From: Streptomyces sp. A3M-1-3
GTDB taxonomy: Bacteria > Actinomycetota > Actinomycetes > Streptomycetales > Streptomycetaceae
NCBI RefSeq assembly: GCF_024213665.1
Contig: NZ_JANAVP010000007.1
Span: 62,001-126,000 of the forward strand
Length of the DNA stretch: 64,000 nucleotides
Direction: 5' to 3'
Notes under the pieces: model-generated
The model's input: only the letters and a program-made list of their open reading frames with translations
Databases searched by the model: none
Told to the model about the DNA's origin: nothing
Part shown: in pieces, positions 50,190-59,527 of the stretch
Position numbering within the stretch: position 1 is the stretch's first letter
Layout of the letters: the number at the start of each line of letters is the position of its first letter
Made by a program: the position numbers and the translations under genes

Positions 50190-52232
50190 ATGCACGCACC
50201 TGCCAGTGGCCGTCCCGGGGAGCACCCGCTGCCCACCGACTACAGTGCCGCCCTCGTCGTGGACGGCAGGGGCAGCGTGCTCCAGTACACCCCGGACGCC
50301 CTCCAGGCGCTGGGATGCCCGCCGGAGGGGGTCCTGTCACTCTCCATCGGTGGCCTGCTCCCGGCATCGGACGGTCGCACGACTCATGGGCTGTGGACCG
50401 ACGACGTGTCGGGACGCTGGCAGGAGGTGCCCTACGTCGTTCTGCCGCTCGTAGCGTCGGACCCGTCGCCGCAGGTCGCCCGCTGGCTGGTAGTCCTCGC
50501 CTCCGCCGAGCCGGCAGGGGAGCTGGAACGGGCGCGCAGGCAGCTCAGCCTCTCTCGCGGCGCCGCCGTGCGTATCGGTGCCTCACTGGACGTGGTCAGG
50601 ACGGCCGAGACGCTGGCCGAGGTGCTGGTCCCCGACTTCGCCGACCTGGTCACGGTGGACCTCGTCGAGGAGGTACTCGTCGGGGACGAGCCGCCACAGC
50701 TCGCCCATGGAGGCGACATCCGCCTGCGCCGGGTGGCTGCCGCCCCGAACGGCGGGGCAGGGCTCGGCGCCGTGGTGCGGGTGGGCGAGGCGATTCCGCC
50801 CATCCCCGACAGCGCCATAACGCGGCGGCTGATGCACGGAGAGCCGGTGACCGTGCCGGACATGGATGCTCTGCGCACCGCGCTCGGTCTGGACGAGGAG
50901 CAGGCGCGGGTGCTGATCCCCGAGGGAGCGCGTTCGACCGTAGCCATTAGTCTGTACGCACGCGGCCTGGTGCTCGGCACGGCCACACTGTGGCGGACTC
51001 GGCTGACCACCGCCTTCGACGACGATGACGCCGCTCTCCTGACCGAGGTCGTCTCACGCGCGGCGTTGAGCGTGGACAACGCACGCCGGTACACCAGGGA
51101 GCACCGATCGGCCGTTGCCCTGCAGCGCAGTCTGCTGCCCGGCTCCGTCTCCCGTACCCCCGGCGCCGAGACGGCCGGAGCCTACCTGCCTGCGGGCGCC
51201 GGGATTGGAGTCGGCGGTGACTGGTTCGATGCCATCCCCCTGTCGTCTCTGCGGGTGGCTTTCGTGGTCGGGGATGTTGTCGGGCACGGACTGGGCGCCA
51301 CGGCCGCGATGGCGCGGCTGCGTACGGCAGTGCAGGCGCTGGCCGACCTCGACCTCGACCCGGAGGAGCTGCTGGCGCACTTGGACGACCTGATGCTCAT
51401 GTTCTCCACGGAGCACGACCCGCAGGACCCCGCGGCGGAGCTGGCGGTGCTCGGCGCGACGTGCCTGTACGCGGTCTACGACCCCGTGACCCGGCGGTGC
51501 ACCATCGCGAGTGCCGGCCACCTACCGCCCGCCGTGGTACGGCCGGGCGAGGCACCGCTGTTCGTCGACCTTGCGCCCGGCCCGCCGCTCGGTATCGGCG
51601 GGATGCCGTTCGAGCCGGTGGAGATCGAGCTGCCCGAAGGCAGCCTGCTCGCGTTCTACACCGACGGTCTGGTGGGGCGTCGGGACGAGGACATCGAGGA
51701 GGGCATGGCCAGGCTGAGAGAGCGGCTCGCCGACTGCGCCACCACGGACCGTCCGTTGGACGAGGTCAACCGTGAGGTTCGTGAGGGGCTCCTCCCCGCC
51801 TCACGCGCCGACGACGTCGCCCTGCTGCTGGCCCGTACCAAATGTGTGCCGCCCGAGTCTGTCGCCGAGTGGGAGTTCGCGGCCGACCTGTCGCTCGTGG
51901 CGCAGGCACGAAGACTGGCATGCCGCCAGTTGGCCGAGTGGGAACTGGACGAGCTGGCCTTCACGACCGAGCTCGTCGTGAGCGAACTCGTCACCAACGC
52001 AATCCGCTACGCGGGCGGACCGGTCAGGCTCCGGCTCATCCGCAGCGAGGTGCTGGTGTGCGAGGTTTCCGACCCCAGTAATACCCAGCCACGGCTGCGC
52101 CGGGCCCGTTCGACGGACGAGGGAGGCCGTGGACTCTTCCTCGTCGCCCAGCTGGCGACCCGGTGGGGCAGCCGCTACGCCCGCTCGGGCAAGACCATCT
52201 GGACCGAGCAGCCCCTGGGTGCCCCAGGCTGA
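50190..52232 (+). CDS. PAS/GAF/SpoIIE phosphatase with C-terminal anti-sigma-type HATPase
   Basis: A 680-residue cytoplasmic regulator. Order of domains: PAS-like (about 20-110), GAF (about 140-320), PP2C/SpoIIE phosphatase (about 335-555) with GVGGDWFDAIPL and VGDVVGHGLGATAAMARL, then an RsbW-like HATPase with ELVVSELVTNAIRYAGG and DEGGRGLFLVAQL. Such proteins act in Streptomyces as both phosphatase and kinase on anti-sigma-factor antagonists. The ATG at 50190 lies behind GAGGTGAC; the frame is open further upstream. No partner STAS or sigma gene is nearby. Confidence 0.88.
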   Translation: MHAPASGRPGEHPLPTDYSAALVVDGRGSVLQYTPDALQALGCPPEGVLSLSIGGLLPASDGRTTHGLWTDDVSGRWQEVPYVVLPLVASDPSPQVARWLVVLASAEPAGELERARRQLSLSRGAAVRIGASLDVVRTAETLAEVLVPDFADLVTVDLVEEVLVGDEPPQLAHGGDIRLRRVAAAPNGGAGLGAVVRVGEAIPPIPDSAITRRLMHGEPVTVPDMDALRTALGLDEEQARVLIPEGARSTVAISLYARGLVLGTATLWRTRLTTAFDDDDAALLTEVVSRAALSVDNARRYTREHRSAVALQRSLLPGSVSRTPGAETAGAYLPAGAGIGVGGDWFDAIPLSSLRVAFVVGDVVGHGLGATAAMARLRTAVQALADLDLDPEELLAHLDDLMLMFSTEHDPQDPAAELAVLGATCLYAVYDPVTRRCTIASAGHLPPAVVRPGEAPLFVDLAPGPPLGIGGMPFEPVEIELPEGSLLAFYTDGLVGRRDEDIEEGMARLRERLADCATTDRPLDEVNREVREGLLPASRADDVALLLARTKCVPPESVAEWEFAADLSLVAQARRLACRQLAEWELDELAFTTELVVSELVTNAIRYAGGPVRLRLIRSEVLVCEVSDPSNTQPRLRRARSTDEGGRGLFLVAQLATRWGSRYARSGKTIWTEQPLGAPG

Positions 52233-52336
52233 GATCGCCTCGGCGTCCGCGGCTTCCGGTGAGACGATGCCTTCGAGGTCACCACCCTCGGCGCTACCGG
52301 TCGTAGGCCGGATCCTCGCGCAGTGCCGCCTGTGGA

Positions 52337-53935
52337 CTACAGCCCCGAGCGGGATCGCCAGATCCCGCGGGACGCGCCGAGCGGGTCCTCCGCCACGGAT
52401 GGCTCGGTGTCCCAAATCCGCACCAGTGGCCGCTCGGTGGTGAACTGCGGCCATCCCGGGTCGCCCGTGGTCGCGAAGGATATCCATGAGTCGCGAAGCC
52501 GTCGCGACAGGCGGGTGAAGTCGTCAGGCACAGATCTGCCGATCAGGAAGGCCGAGAGGGGGCCGTCCGCGTGCCCGAAGGTCACCGGGATGTCCAGGGT
52601 GTGGACGGCCCCCAGGGTGCTTCCCCACACCGGGCTCGTCCAGGCGAACTCGTAGAGGTGGCTACGGCCACCCGCAGCGGCATGGGCTTCGGCCAGCCAC
52701 GTCGCCGGTATCCGGAACAACGCGTCCGAATACATCACCGTGTACAGCTGCTGGTCGGTCATCCCTGGATGGGCCGCCCGGTAGTCGTCCGCCGCCGAAG
52801 CGCCCAGGCGCAGGTGCCCGGCGACAGCATCAAGGCCCAACTCGGCCCGACCGCGGCGGCCGCGTTCCGGTGCGGGGGTGGCGGCGCGTGCCGGCCCTCG
52901 GCCCCTGCTGCGGAGGCGGTCGCGGAGCATACCCATGGCCATGGGAAGCATCCTGGCGAGGTCCGACAGCCGCGGCCTGATCATCCCTCGTTGCATCGAG
53001 AACATCGTGAACTCGTCCCGGGTGTACCCGCAGATCAACTCGACGTCGCGCGCTGCCCCCGAGCGCACGGCGAGCCATGGGTTGTCCACCACCGTGACGC
53101 CGTCGATGACGGGCGAGAATGCGGTGATCGCCTCCGGAGTGGTCCAGGCGGTGGGATCCGCCTCCATGGACGGCAGGGCGACATCCTGCACGGCCAGCAG
53201 GGCTTCGGGCGCCACCGTGGTCAACTTCTCCGGTTCCACCCCCACGGCGTCCGAGATCATGCGCGAGATGCGCTTGGCCTCCTCCTCCGGGAGAAAGCGT
53301 CCGGCCATGCTCTGCACGATGGCGCGGCGGAACAGCCCCCGCGAGGCCGGTGCCGTCATCAGCGCCGCGACCGATGCTCCACCCCCGGACTCGCCGAAGA
53401 TCGTCACGTTGTCCGGGTCGCCGCCGAACGCGTCGATGTTCTCCCGCACCCAGCGCAGTGCCGCGGCCTGGTCGAGGAAGCCGCGGTTGGCGGGGGCGCC
53501 CGGAACGTACCCGAAGCCCTCGAAACCGACACGGTAGTTGAAGGTCACCATGACGACACCGTCACGGGCCAGCACCGAACCGTCGTACGTGGGGTCACCG
53601 GAGTATCCGGACTTCCAGCCTCCGCCATAGATCCACACCATGACGGGCAGCCGCTCACCCTCCGCCCCTGGCGTCCACACGTTCACACTCAGGCAGTCCA
53701 TCCCGTCCTCCGGCCTCCACAGGGCAGGCATCCCGGGGACCAACGGCAGCTGCGGCGGCGCAGCACTGAACCGGCGGGCGGGGCGGACTCCGTCCCAACT
53801 CCTCGGCGGTGCCGGCGCCTCGAAGCGCAGCAGGCCGTCCGGCGGGGCCGCGTACGGAATCCCCTTGAAGACGCGCAGGCCGTCGAGCACGGTCCCTTCG
53901 ACCGACCCGGCAGTGGTCATGACGACTGGTTTCAT
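52337..53935 (-). CDS. Type-B carboxylesterase, cytoplasmic, GESGG elbow
   Basis: A 532-residue carboxylesterase with no signal peptide. It has FKGIPYAAPPDGLLRF, the oxyanion region IYGGGWKSG (Tyr replaces the usual His before GGG), nucleophile elbow GESGG in VTIFGESGGGASV, and His in AVHTLDIPVTF. An unusual basic stretch near residues 335-365 (DRLRSRGRGPARAATPAPERGRRGR) forms a probably flexible insert. The ATG at 53935 lies behind GGAGGCACAACC. Its promoter resembles the catabolic set. It converges with the SpoIIE gene. Confidence 0.88.
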   Translation of the reverse strand: MKPVVMTTAGSVEGTVLDGLRVFKGIPYAAPPDGLLRFEAPAPPRSWDGVRPARRFSAAPPQLPLVPGMPALWRPEDGMDCLSVNVWTPGAEGERLPVMVWIYGGGWKSGYSGDPTYDGSVLARDGVVMVTFNYRVGFEGFGYVPGAPANRGFLDQAAALRWVRENIDAFGGDPDNVTIFGESGGGASVAALMTAPASRGLFRRAIVQSMAGRFLPEEEAKRISRMISDAVGVEPEKLTTVAPEALLAVQDVALPSMEADPTAWTTPEAITAFSPVIDGVTVVDNPWLAVRSGAARDVELICGYTRDEFTMFSMQRGMIRPRLSDLARMLPMAMGMLRDRLRSRGRGPARAATPAPERGRRGRAELGLDAVAGHLRLGASAADDYRAAHPGMTDQQLYTVMYSDALFRIPATWLAEAHAAAGGRSHLYEFAWTSPVWGSTLGAVHTLDIPVTFGHADGPLSAFLIGRSVPDDFTRLSRRLRDSWISFATTGDPGWPQFTTERPLVRIWDTEPSVAEDPLGASRGIWRSRSGL

Positions 53936-53983
53936 GGTTGTGCCTCCATGCATGGCGACTGCGGGCGAGCGCGCCGAGGAGAG

Positions 53984-54011
53984 AATATATCGAATCTCTT
54001 TCGATCGTCAC
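53984..54011 (-). promoter_or_regulatory. Promoter of the GESGG esterase gene
   Basis: On the minus strand GTGACG (54011-54006), a 16-nt spacer beginning ATCGAAAGAG, and TATATT (53989-53984), about 50 nt before the ATG. The jetD stop is 43 nt further upstream. Confidence 0.55.
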
Positions 54012-54053
54012 TTAAGTGCTACATGCGATATCCGCCACCGCAGGCTCGACTCG

Positions 54054-55310
54054 CTAATGCCCGGGGGAAAGGTCGGACAGCAGGACATCGAGGACCGTCT
54101 CCTCCTCGACACGGACGCCCAGTTCCGCGAGCGCCTCGGGCAGATCCGGGTCCCAGGGGGCCTCGGCCCGCAGGCCGGTGAGGGGCGGGCCGGCAGGGGG
54201 CGTGAGCACCGCTGCGCGGTAGTCGGCGGCCGTGTAGCGCCAGGGCAGCCAGGGGATGCGGCGCAGCAGTGCGGAGGCGATGCGCAGCCCGCCCCAGTCG
54301 AAGTCCCCGTGGTAGTGGAGCGTGGTTCCGCCCTCGTGCAGGTGGCGCAGGAGGGTGAGGGCGGCCGCGGACGGCTGGCCCTGGAGGCACACCAACGGCG
54401 CGGAGCGCGTGCCGTGCGCATCCGCGGCCGCGGCGAGTACCGCCGGGTTCTCGCAGATCCGGACGGTCGGGGCGGATGGGGCAGGCGGGCGGCGGATGAG
54501 CTGCCGCAGGGTCAGAACGGCCGGCTCGCCGGCCTCGGCCATCGAGTCCAGGGCGGGAGTACCTCGCAGGTTCAGGGTGAGGACGGTCGAGGACAGCTCG
54601 TCGCGGAGCAGGCCCGCCGAGGCCCACGCCTCCCGGCGCCATTCCGCGCCCGTGCCGTCGGGGAAGCCGGTCAGTGCGCGGATGCCGGACAGAGTGACGG
54701 TGGCCGACGGGGTGCCGTCGTCCAGGGCGTGGGCGCTGCCGAGGACGCGGGCCGCGAAGGCGGGAAGCGAAGCGGGCGGGTCTGCGGGGAGGGCGCGGAG
54801 GGCGGTGGCGACCTGGCCGAGGAGGGCGTGGGCCGTGGGCGGGGAGCCGGCGAGGCGCCGTATCAGGCCGTCGCCGCGGAGCCGGGCGGCCCAGGCGGCG
54901 AGGGCCGGGATCTCGTCCGCGAGGGCGTCGATCGGGGCATGTGCCTCCTGCCAGGCCCGGTCCTCGGCCTGGCGGGCGGGGCCGAGCGGGAGCACCGGCC
55001 CGGTGAGCACGGGCACGGCGGCGGCCAGGCCGTCGGGGCTGATCCCGGAGCGGCGCAGGACGGCGTCCACCTCGTCGAGCCGGACGGTCAGGGAGCGCCC
55101 GCTGCGGGGAGAGCGGCCCAGCAGCCGCTCGGCGGAAGCCCGCTGGGCCGGCGTGGGTGCGCTGAGGGAGACCGGGCCGGTGAGGGGCTGCTCGCGCTCC
55201 AGACGCCGGCGTGCCCGGTCGACGAGCCAGGCGAGGCCGGGATCGCCCAGCAGGCGGCGCAGTCGGCCCTCGTCGACGGTGGCGGTGGCGGTGGCGGATG
55301 TCAGGTCCAC
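54054..55310 (-). CDS. jetD: Wadjet JetD nuclease subunit (DUF2399/TIGR02679 type)
   Basis: A 418-residue protein. The C-terminal part has the toprim-like metal site seen in this family: Glu in RICENPAVLAAA and the DxD pair in HYHGDFDWGGLRIAS. The N-terminal two thirds correspond to the DUF3323-type part of TIGR02679 proteins. In Wadjet systems JetD is the endonuclease that cuts circular DNA extruded by the SMC-like JetC. The GTG at 55310 overlaps the jetC end by 10 nt; the longer open frame runs through the jetC repeat tract and is unlikely. It is the last gene of jetABCD. Confidence 0.85.
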   Translation of the reverse strand: MDLTSATATATVDEGRLRRLLGDPGLAWLVDRARRRLEREQPLTGPVSLSAPTPAQRASAERLLGRSPRSGRSLTVRLDEVDAVLRRSGISPDGLAAAVPVLTGPVLPLGPARQAEDRAWQEAHAPIDALADEIPALAAWAARLRGDGLIRRLAGSPPTAHALLGQVATALRALPADPPASLPAFAARVLGSAHALDDGTPSATVTLSGIRALTGFPDGTGAEWRREAWASAGLLRDELSSTVLTLNLRGTPALDSMAEAGEPAVLTLRQLIRRPPAPSAPTVRICENPAVLAAAADAHGTRSAPLVCLQGQPSAAALTLLRHLHEGGTTLHYHGDFDWGGLRIASALLRRIPWLPWRYTAADYRAAVLTPPAGPPLTGLRAEAPWDPDLPEALAELGVRVEEETVLDVLLSDLSPGH

Positions 55311-58300
55311 AGGTGCCCCGGTCCCGTCGCCGCCTCCACAACCACAACCGCAGCCGCAGCCGCAGCGGTATCCGTATCCGTATCCAAGTCTGCTGCCCGC
55401 ACCGGGTCCTCGCGGCGCAGCCGCCGCGTGCCGTCCCATTCCCAGCGGGTGACGAGTACCGCCGCCACCTCGTCGATCCGGGACAACTGGGCGATGGCGA
55501 TGCCGGGCACCTGCGGGTAGCAGGCCCACTCGCGTTCGCTGGTCATCACCACGTCGAGGTCGAAGGCGTGCAGCAGGCCCAGGCACTTGGCACGCGAGTC
55601 GTCGTCCACGCCCGCGAACGCCTCGTCGAGGGTGATCAGGCGCGGCGCGTACGGGCTGCCCGCGCTCGCGTAGTGCGAGGAAGCCGCGGCGAACAACGGC
55701 ACGGACACGGCGAGGACCCGTTCGCCGCCCGAGGCCGGGCCGGTGGCCGGGACCCAGCGGCCGTGCTGGTGCCGTTCGACCCCGAATTCGTGCCAGGAGC
55801 GGTAGTCGAGCGCGGCCGTGAGGTGTTCGAGCCAGCTGCCGGAGGTGTCGTCGCTCTGCTGCCGGGCGATCTGCGCCTGCAGGAACTCGCCCACCGCCGC
55901 CCGGTCCTCCGGGGTCCAGGCGTCGGCGGACTGGCGCAGCCGCTCACGCGCCGGAGCGAGGCCGGAAGGGGCCTTGCGGGAGGCCCGCCAGACCAGCCGC
56001 AGTTTCATGCCGGTGGAGGTGGGGCGGTCCTCCAGTTCGGCGTTCATGTCCCGCACCTGCCGTTCGGCGGCCCCGATGAGTTCCTGGAGGGTGCCGGCGA
56101 CCTCGGTGATCAGGTGGGTTTCCAGGATCTCCCGTTCATGGGCGGACAGGATGCGGGTGAGCTCGCCGACCTCGGCGGTGAGGGCCTCGGCGAGTTCGGG
56201 CACGGCGCGTTCGCGGCCCTGGTAGACGATGTCGACGACCATGCCGTCCTCCACCATGCGGGCGGAGGCGGTGTGCCCGTGCCGGGACAGGGTGTCCTGC
56301 AGCGTCTTGAGTTCCTCGCTCAGCCGACGCTGTACGCGTTCCCAGGCGCCGTCCGAGTCGTCGGCAGCCGTCAGCCCGGATTCGATGGCGCGGGCCAGCG
56401 CGATCGCGGGCGTGGCCGCCCAGGGCCCTTCGTCCGCGGCGGGCACCGCGAGATCGGGCAGGGCGACGGTGATCAGGCCGGTGGCGGTGAACCGCTGGAG
56501 CCCCGCGATGGCTTCCGCGCGCGCCTCGGCGGCCTCGTCAAGGCCCTTGTCCAGCTGCTCGATCCGGCCCTCGGCCCGGGCCACTTCCCGGTCGGCCTCG
56601 GCATGGCGCTGCCGGGTGAGACGATGCTCGGCCTCGCATGCGCGCAGGGCTTCGGCGGCCTCGGTGAGCCGCCGCTGAAGTTCGGCGACGGCCGCGCCGA
56701 CGGTGGAGCGCAGCGTCGTGTGCCGCTCGTCCGCGGCCGCCGCCTCGCGACCGGCCTCCTCGGCGCGGAGCGCGAGTTCGGCGGCCCGCTCCCCCGCCTG
56801 TGCGGCCTCGGCGCGTTCCTCCTCCGCCTGGCGGGTCGCCTCGCCACGTTCGCGCAGGGCCGGCCAGAGGGCCGCCAGGACCACGGCGAGGGAGCCGTGG
56901 GCCCGGCGTACGGCGGCAAGGGCGGCCGGGTCGGCGGGCAGGCCCAGATCGGCGGTGGTCGCGGCGAGTTCGGCGGCCGCCCGCTCGGCGCGCTCGGCCG
57001 CTTCGCTGAGGTCCGCGGCCCGCTCCTCGCGCCGCAGGCGGGCCCTGCGTACGGTCTCGGCGGCGGCGGTCACGTGGGCGTGCGCCCGTGTGAGGAGGCT
57101 CTCGTCGGGTACCTCGGCCAGTTCGGCGTCGAGGCTGCGGCGGCGCCCTGCCACGGCCTCGGCCTGCGCCGCGACGGCGTCCGATTCCTGTTGGAGCAGG
57201 TCGAGTTCGGCCCGCAGGGCGGCGATACCCGCCCGCCGTGCCGCCTCCCGGGCGCCCTCACCGATGTACTCGGCGGCCGGCTTGGCCCAGCGGCCCGTGA
57301 GCGTGCCGACCCGGAAGCGTCCGTCGGGTGCCGCCCAGGTGCCGGCTCCGCTTTCCCCTCCGCTGCCGATGGCCGCGAGCAGCCGTACGACCGTTCCCTC
57401 GTCCACCGCCGCGGCCTGCGCGTCGCCGTGGTCCACGGCCGGGCGCAGGAGATCGCGCAGCGAGGCCCCGGTGACGGGCCCGGTGGCCGGTGAGAGGAGG
57501 ACGTCGTGCCCGTTCGCGGCGAGGGCGGAGCCGTCGGGAAGCACCCAGGCGTCCAGCAGCCCGGACGCCTCCAGCGCCGCCTCCAGTCCCGCGCGCTCCT
57601 GCTCCGGGAGGTCCTCGCGGAAGTCCACCAGTCGCCACAGCGGTGCGCCGGGAAGCCGCTCACGCAGGCCGGGCGTGCGCGTGGGCGGGGCCTGGGGGCC
57701 GCGGCGTCCGCCGGCCTCCAGCGCGGTGAGCTCCTGCCGGATCCGGCCGGTGCGCGCCTCCAGCTCCGCCTGCCGGCGTGCGGCTTCGGCCGCCTGGTCG
57801 GCCAGGTGCGCGGAGGCGGCGCTGTGGGCCCGTGCGGCGTGCGCGCGGGCCGGGTAGGGCCCGTCGAGGTGCCGCGTCCACTCCTGGAGTTCGTCGAGCA
57901 GGCCGGCCGGGTCGGGATAGGCCAGCTCGATCCAGGCGCGGGCGCGTTCCCGTACGTCGTCCAGCAGGGCCCGGCCGGCGCGGGCCGTGGCTTCCTCCGC
58001 CTGACCCTGCGACGCGGTGGCCTGATCGAGGTCGGTGTCAGCCTCGTCGAGGCGGACGGATGCCCGGCGCCGCCCCTCGGCCGCGCGCTCGGCCGAGTCG
58101 CAGAGGCCCTCCGCGTGGGCGAGTGCGCGCTGTCCGCGGTCCATGGACTCCTGGGTGGTACGCCGCAGTTCCGGTTCGGGCAGCCGGTCTTCGCCGGGCA
58201 GGTCGCCGGGCAGATCGCTGGGCAGATCGCTGGGCAGATCGCTGGGCAGATCGCTGGGCAGGGCGATGCGTGCGGCGGAGGCCGCCTCCCTCGCCCGCCG

Positions 58301-59527
58301 GAAGGTGTCCTCGGCCAGCTGTCCGGCCGCGCGCAGCCGGTTCTCCGCGGCCCCGAGCCGCCCCAGTGCGCGGGTGTGCAGCCGTGCGGCCTGGTCCCGG
58401 TCGTCCCGGGCCCGCTCCAGCACCTGGCCGGTCTGCTCCACCGCCTTCGCCGCCTGCTCCAGTTCGCGGGCACTGCGCATCTCGGGGCCCTCGCGCAGGG
58501 CGGCGTCCTGGGCCCGCAGGCGCGCCTGGGTCTCCTCCAGGGCGGCGATCCGCTCCTCGGCCGCCGCCCGCGCTTCCTCCGCGCGGGTCCGCTGCGCCTG
58601 GGCCTCGGAGAGGTCGCGCTGAAGGTGCTCGTACCGGGAGTGCTCCCCGCGCGGGAGGCGGGCGCGCCGACGGGTGGCGATACGGGCGTAGCGCCGGTAG
58701 TGCTCCAGGAAGGCGGAGGCGGCCCGCTCGGCGGCGGAGGCGGCTGCCAGCTCCTCCTTCTCCTCGTCCAGGGACCGGAAGGCCTCGGCCACATCGGCGA
58801 CGACGGCCTGGTCCATGGGCGGCAGCGCCTCGGTGAGGGCGCGGGAGAGGGCTGCCTCGTTGGGGCGCTTGGACAGCTGCGGCTGGCGCAGTTGGATGAG
58901 GAGGTCGACCAGGGCTCCGTAACGCTGCTCGCCCAGTCCGAAGAGTGCCTCGTCGACGGCCCTGCGGTAGGTCCTGGCCTGGTCGTACACCATGCCGTGC
59001 CCGGCGACGGCCTCGGCGAGCCGGTCCCGGGAGAGGGCTGTGCCGGTGGCGTCGAGCAGGCTGAGGGATGCCTCGGTGGCTTCGGCGGGTGCTTGCGGGC
59101 CGTGGTCGACGCGCTGGCTGGTGAGCGCGTACCAGTGGCGGGCGATGCCGCGTCCCGCGACGGCCTTGAGTCCGCAGACCAGGGTGCGGAAACGCCGTTC
59201 GCCGCTGGTCTCGTCGAGCCTGCCGAACTCGATCCAGGTGTAGCCGAGCCGCTCGGAGTGCGGATGCTCGCCGCCGAGGAGCAGGTTCCACTCCATCCGC
59301 TTGCCCGGGTCTCCGTCGGGTTCGACGCGGCGGGAGCTGAGGTCCCCGTCGAGCAGGAAGGGCAGGGTCAGGGCGAGCACCTTGGACTTGCCGGTGCCGT
59401 TGTTGCCGCGGAGCAGCAGGCGCCCGTCCCGGAAGTGGAATTCCTCCACGTCGTAGTGGAAGAGGTCGACGAGTCCGATGCGCAGGGGCTGCCAGCGGGA
59501 TCGCGGCGGGGAGGGGAGGCGGGTCAC
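55301..59527 (-). CDS. jetC: Wadjet JetC, SMC-like ATPase (TIGR02680 type)
   Basis: A 1408-residue SMC-like protein. Walker A is GNNGTGKSK (residues 40-48), the ABC signature is GPASGGERVLAVSVPL near residue 1275, and Walker B is RLITLDEAFAGVDDD near residue 1315. Between them are two long Glu/Ala/Arg-rich coiled coils flanking a hinge-like region. JetC hydrolyses ATP to extrude DNA loops and recognise small circular DNA. It starts with a GTG overlapping the jetB stop (GTGA). Two tandem-repeat tracts lie in it: a 12-bp repeat in the first coiled coil and a hexanucleotide tract in the last 20 codons. Confidence 0.92.
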   Translation of the reverse strand: MTRLPSPPRSRWQPLRIGLVDLFHYDVEEFHFRDGRLLLRGNNGTGKSKVLALTLPFLLDGDLSSRRVEPDGDPGKRMEWNLLLGGEHPHSERLGYTWIEFGRLDETSGERRFRTLVCGLKAVAGRGIARHWYALTSQRVDHGPQAPAEATEASLSLLDATGTALSRDRLAEAVAGHGMVYDQARTYRRAVDEALFGLGEQRYGALVDLLIQLRQPQLSKRPNEAALSRALTEALPPMDQAVVADVAEAFRSLDEEKEELAAASAAERAASAFLEHYRRYARIATRRRARLPRGEHSRYEHLQRDLSEAQAQRTRAEEARAAAEERIAALEETQARLRAQDAALREGPEMRSARELEQAAKAVEQTGQVLERARDDRDQAARLHTRALGRLGAAENRLRAAGQLAEDTFRRAREAASAARIALPSDLPSDLPSDLPSDLPGDLPGEDRLPEPELRRTTQESMDRGQRALAHAEGLCDSAERAAEGRRRASVRLDEADTDLDQATASQGQAEEATARAGRALLDDVRERARAWIELAYPDPAGLLDELQEWTRHLDGPYPARAHAARAHSAASAHLADQAAEAARRQAELEARTGRIRQELTALEAGGRRGPQAPPTRTPGLRERLPGAPLWRLVDFREDLPEQERAGLEAALEASGLLDAWVLPDGSALAANGHDVLLSPATGPVTGASLRDLLRPAVDHGDAQAAAVDEGTVVRLLAAIGSGGESGAGTWAAPDGRFRVGTLTGRWAKPAAEYIGEGAREAARRAGIAALRAELDLLQQESDAVAAQAEAVAGRRRSLDAELAEVPDESLLTRAHAHVTAAAETVRRARLRREERAADLSEAAERAERAAAELAATTADLGLPADPAALAAVRRAHGSLAVVLAALWPALRERGEATRQAEEERAEAAQAGERAAELALRAEEAGREAAAADERHTTLRSTVGAAVAELQRRLTEAAEALRACEAEHRLTRQRHAEADREVARAEGRIEQLDKGLDEAAEARAEAIAGLQRFTATGLITVALPDLAVPAADEGPWAATPAIALARAIESGLTAADDSDGAWERVQRRLSEELKTLQDTLSRHGHTASARMVEDGMVVDIVYQGRERAVPELAEALTAEVGELTRILSAHEREILETHLITEVAGTLQELIGAAERQVRDMNAELEDRPTSTGMKLRLVWRASRKAPSGLAPARERLRQSADAWTPEDRAAVGEFLQAQIARQQSDDTSGSWLEHLTAALDYRSWHEFGVERHQHGRWVPATGPASGGERVLAVSVPLFAAASSHYASAGSPYAPRLITLDEAFAGVDDDSRAKCLGLLHAFDLDVVMTSEREWACYPQVPGIAIAQLSRIDEVAAVLVTRWEWDGTRRLRREDPVRAADLDTDTDTAAAAAAVVVVEAATGPGHLWT
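55336..55383. repeat. Hexanucleotide tandem repeat at the jetC/jetD junction
   Basis: Eight consecutive 6-bp units (two CCACAA, three CCGCAG, one CGGTAT, two CCGTAT on the plus strand). They encode an Asp-Thr, Ala and Val repeat tail of JetC, 26 nt upstream of the jetD start on the coding strand. Unit number could vary without changing frame. Confidence 0.85.
58196..58261. repeat. 12-bp tandem repeat in jetC
   Basis: Four perfect copies of GGGCAGATCGCT (58208-58255), one degenerate copy before and half a copy after. They encode repeated Leu-Pro-Ser-Asp from about residue 420. Proline-rich repeats break the predicted coiled coil here. Confidence 0.85.

Noticed and set aside
58196..58261. Possible CRISPR-like array
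   Set aside because: 12-bp units are directly adjacent with no spacers and lie in frame within jetC; it is a coding tandem repeat.
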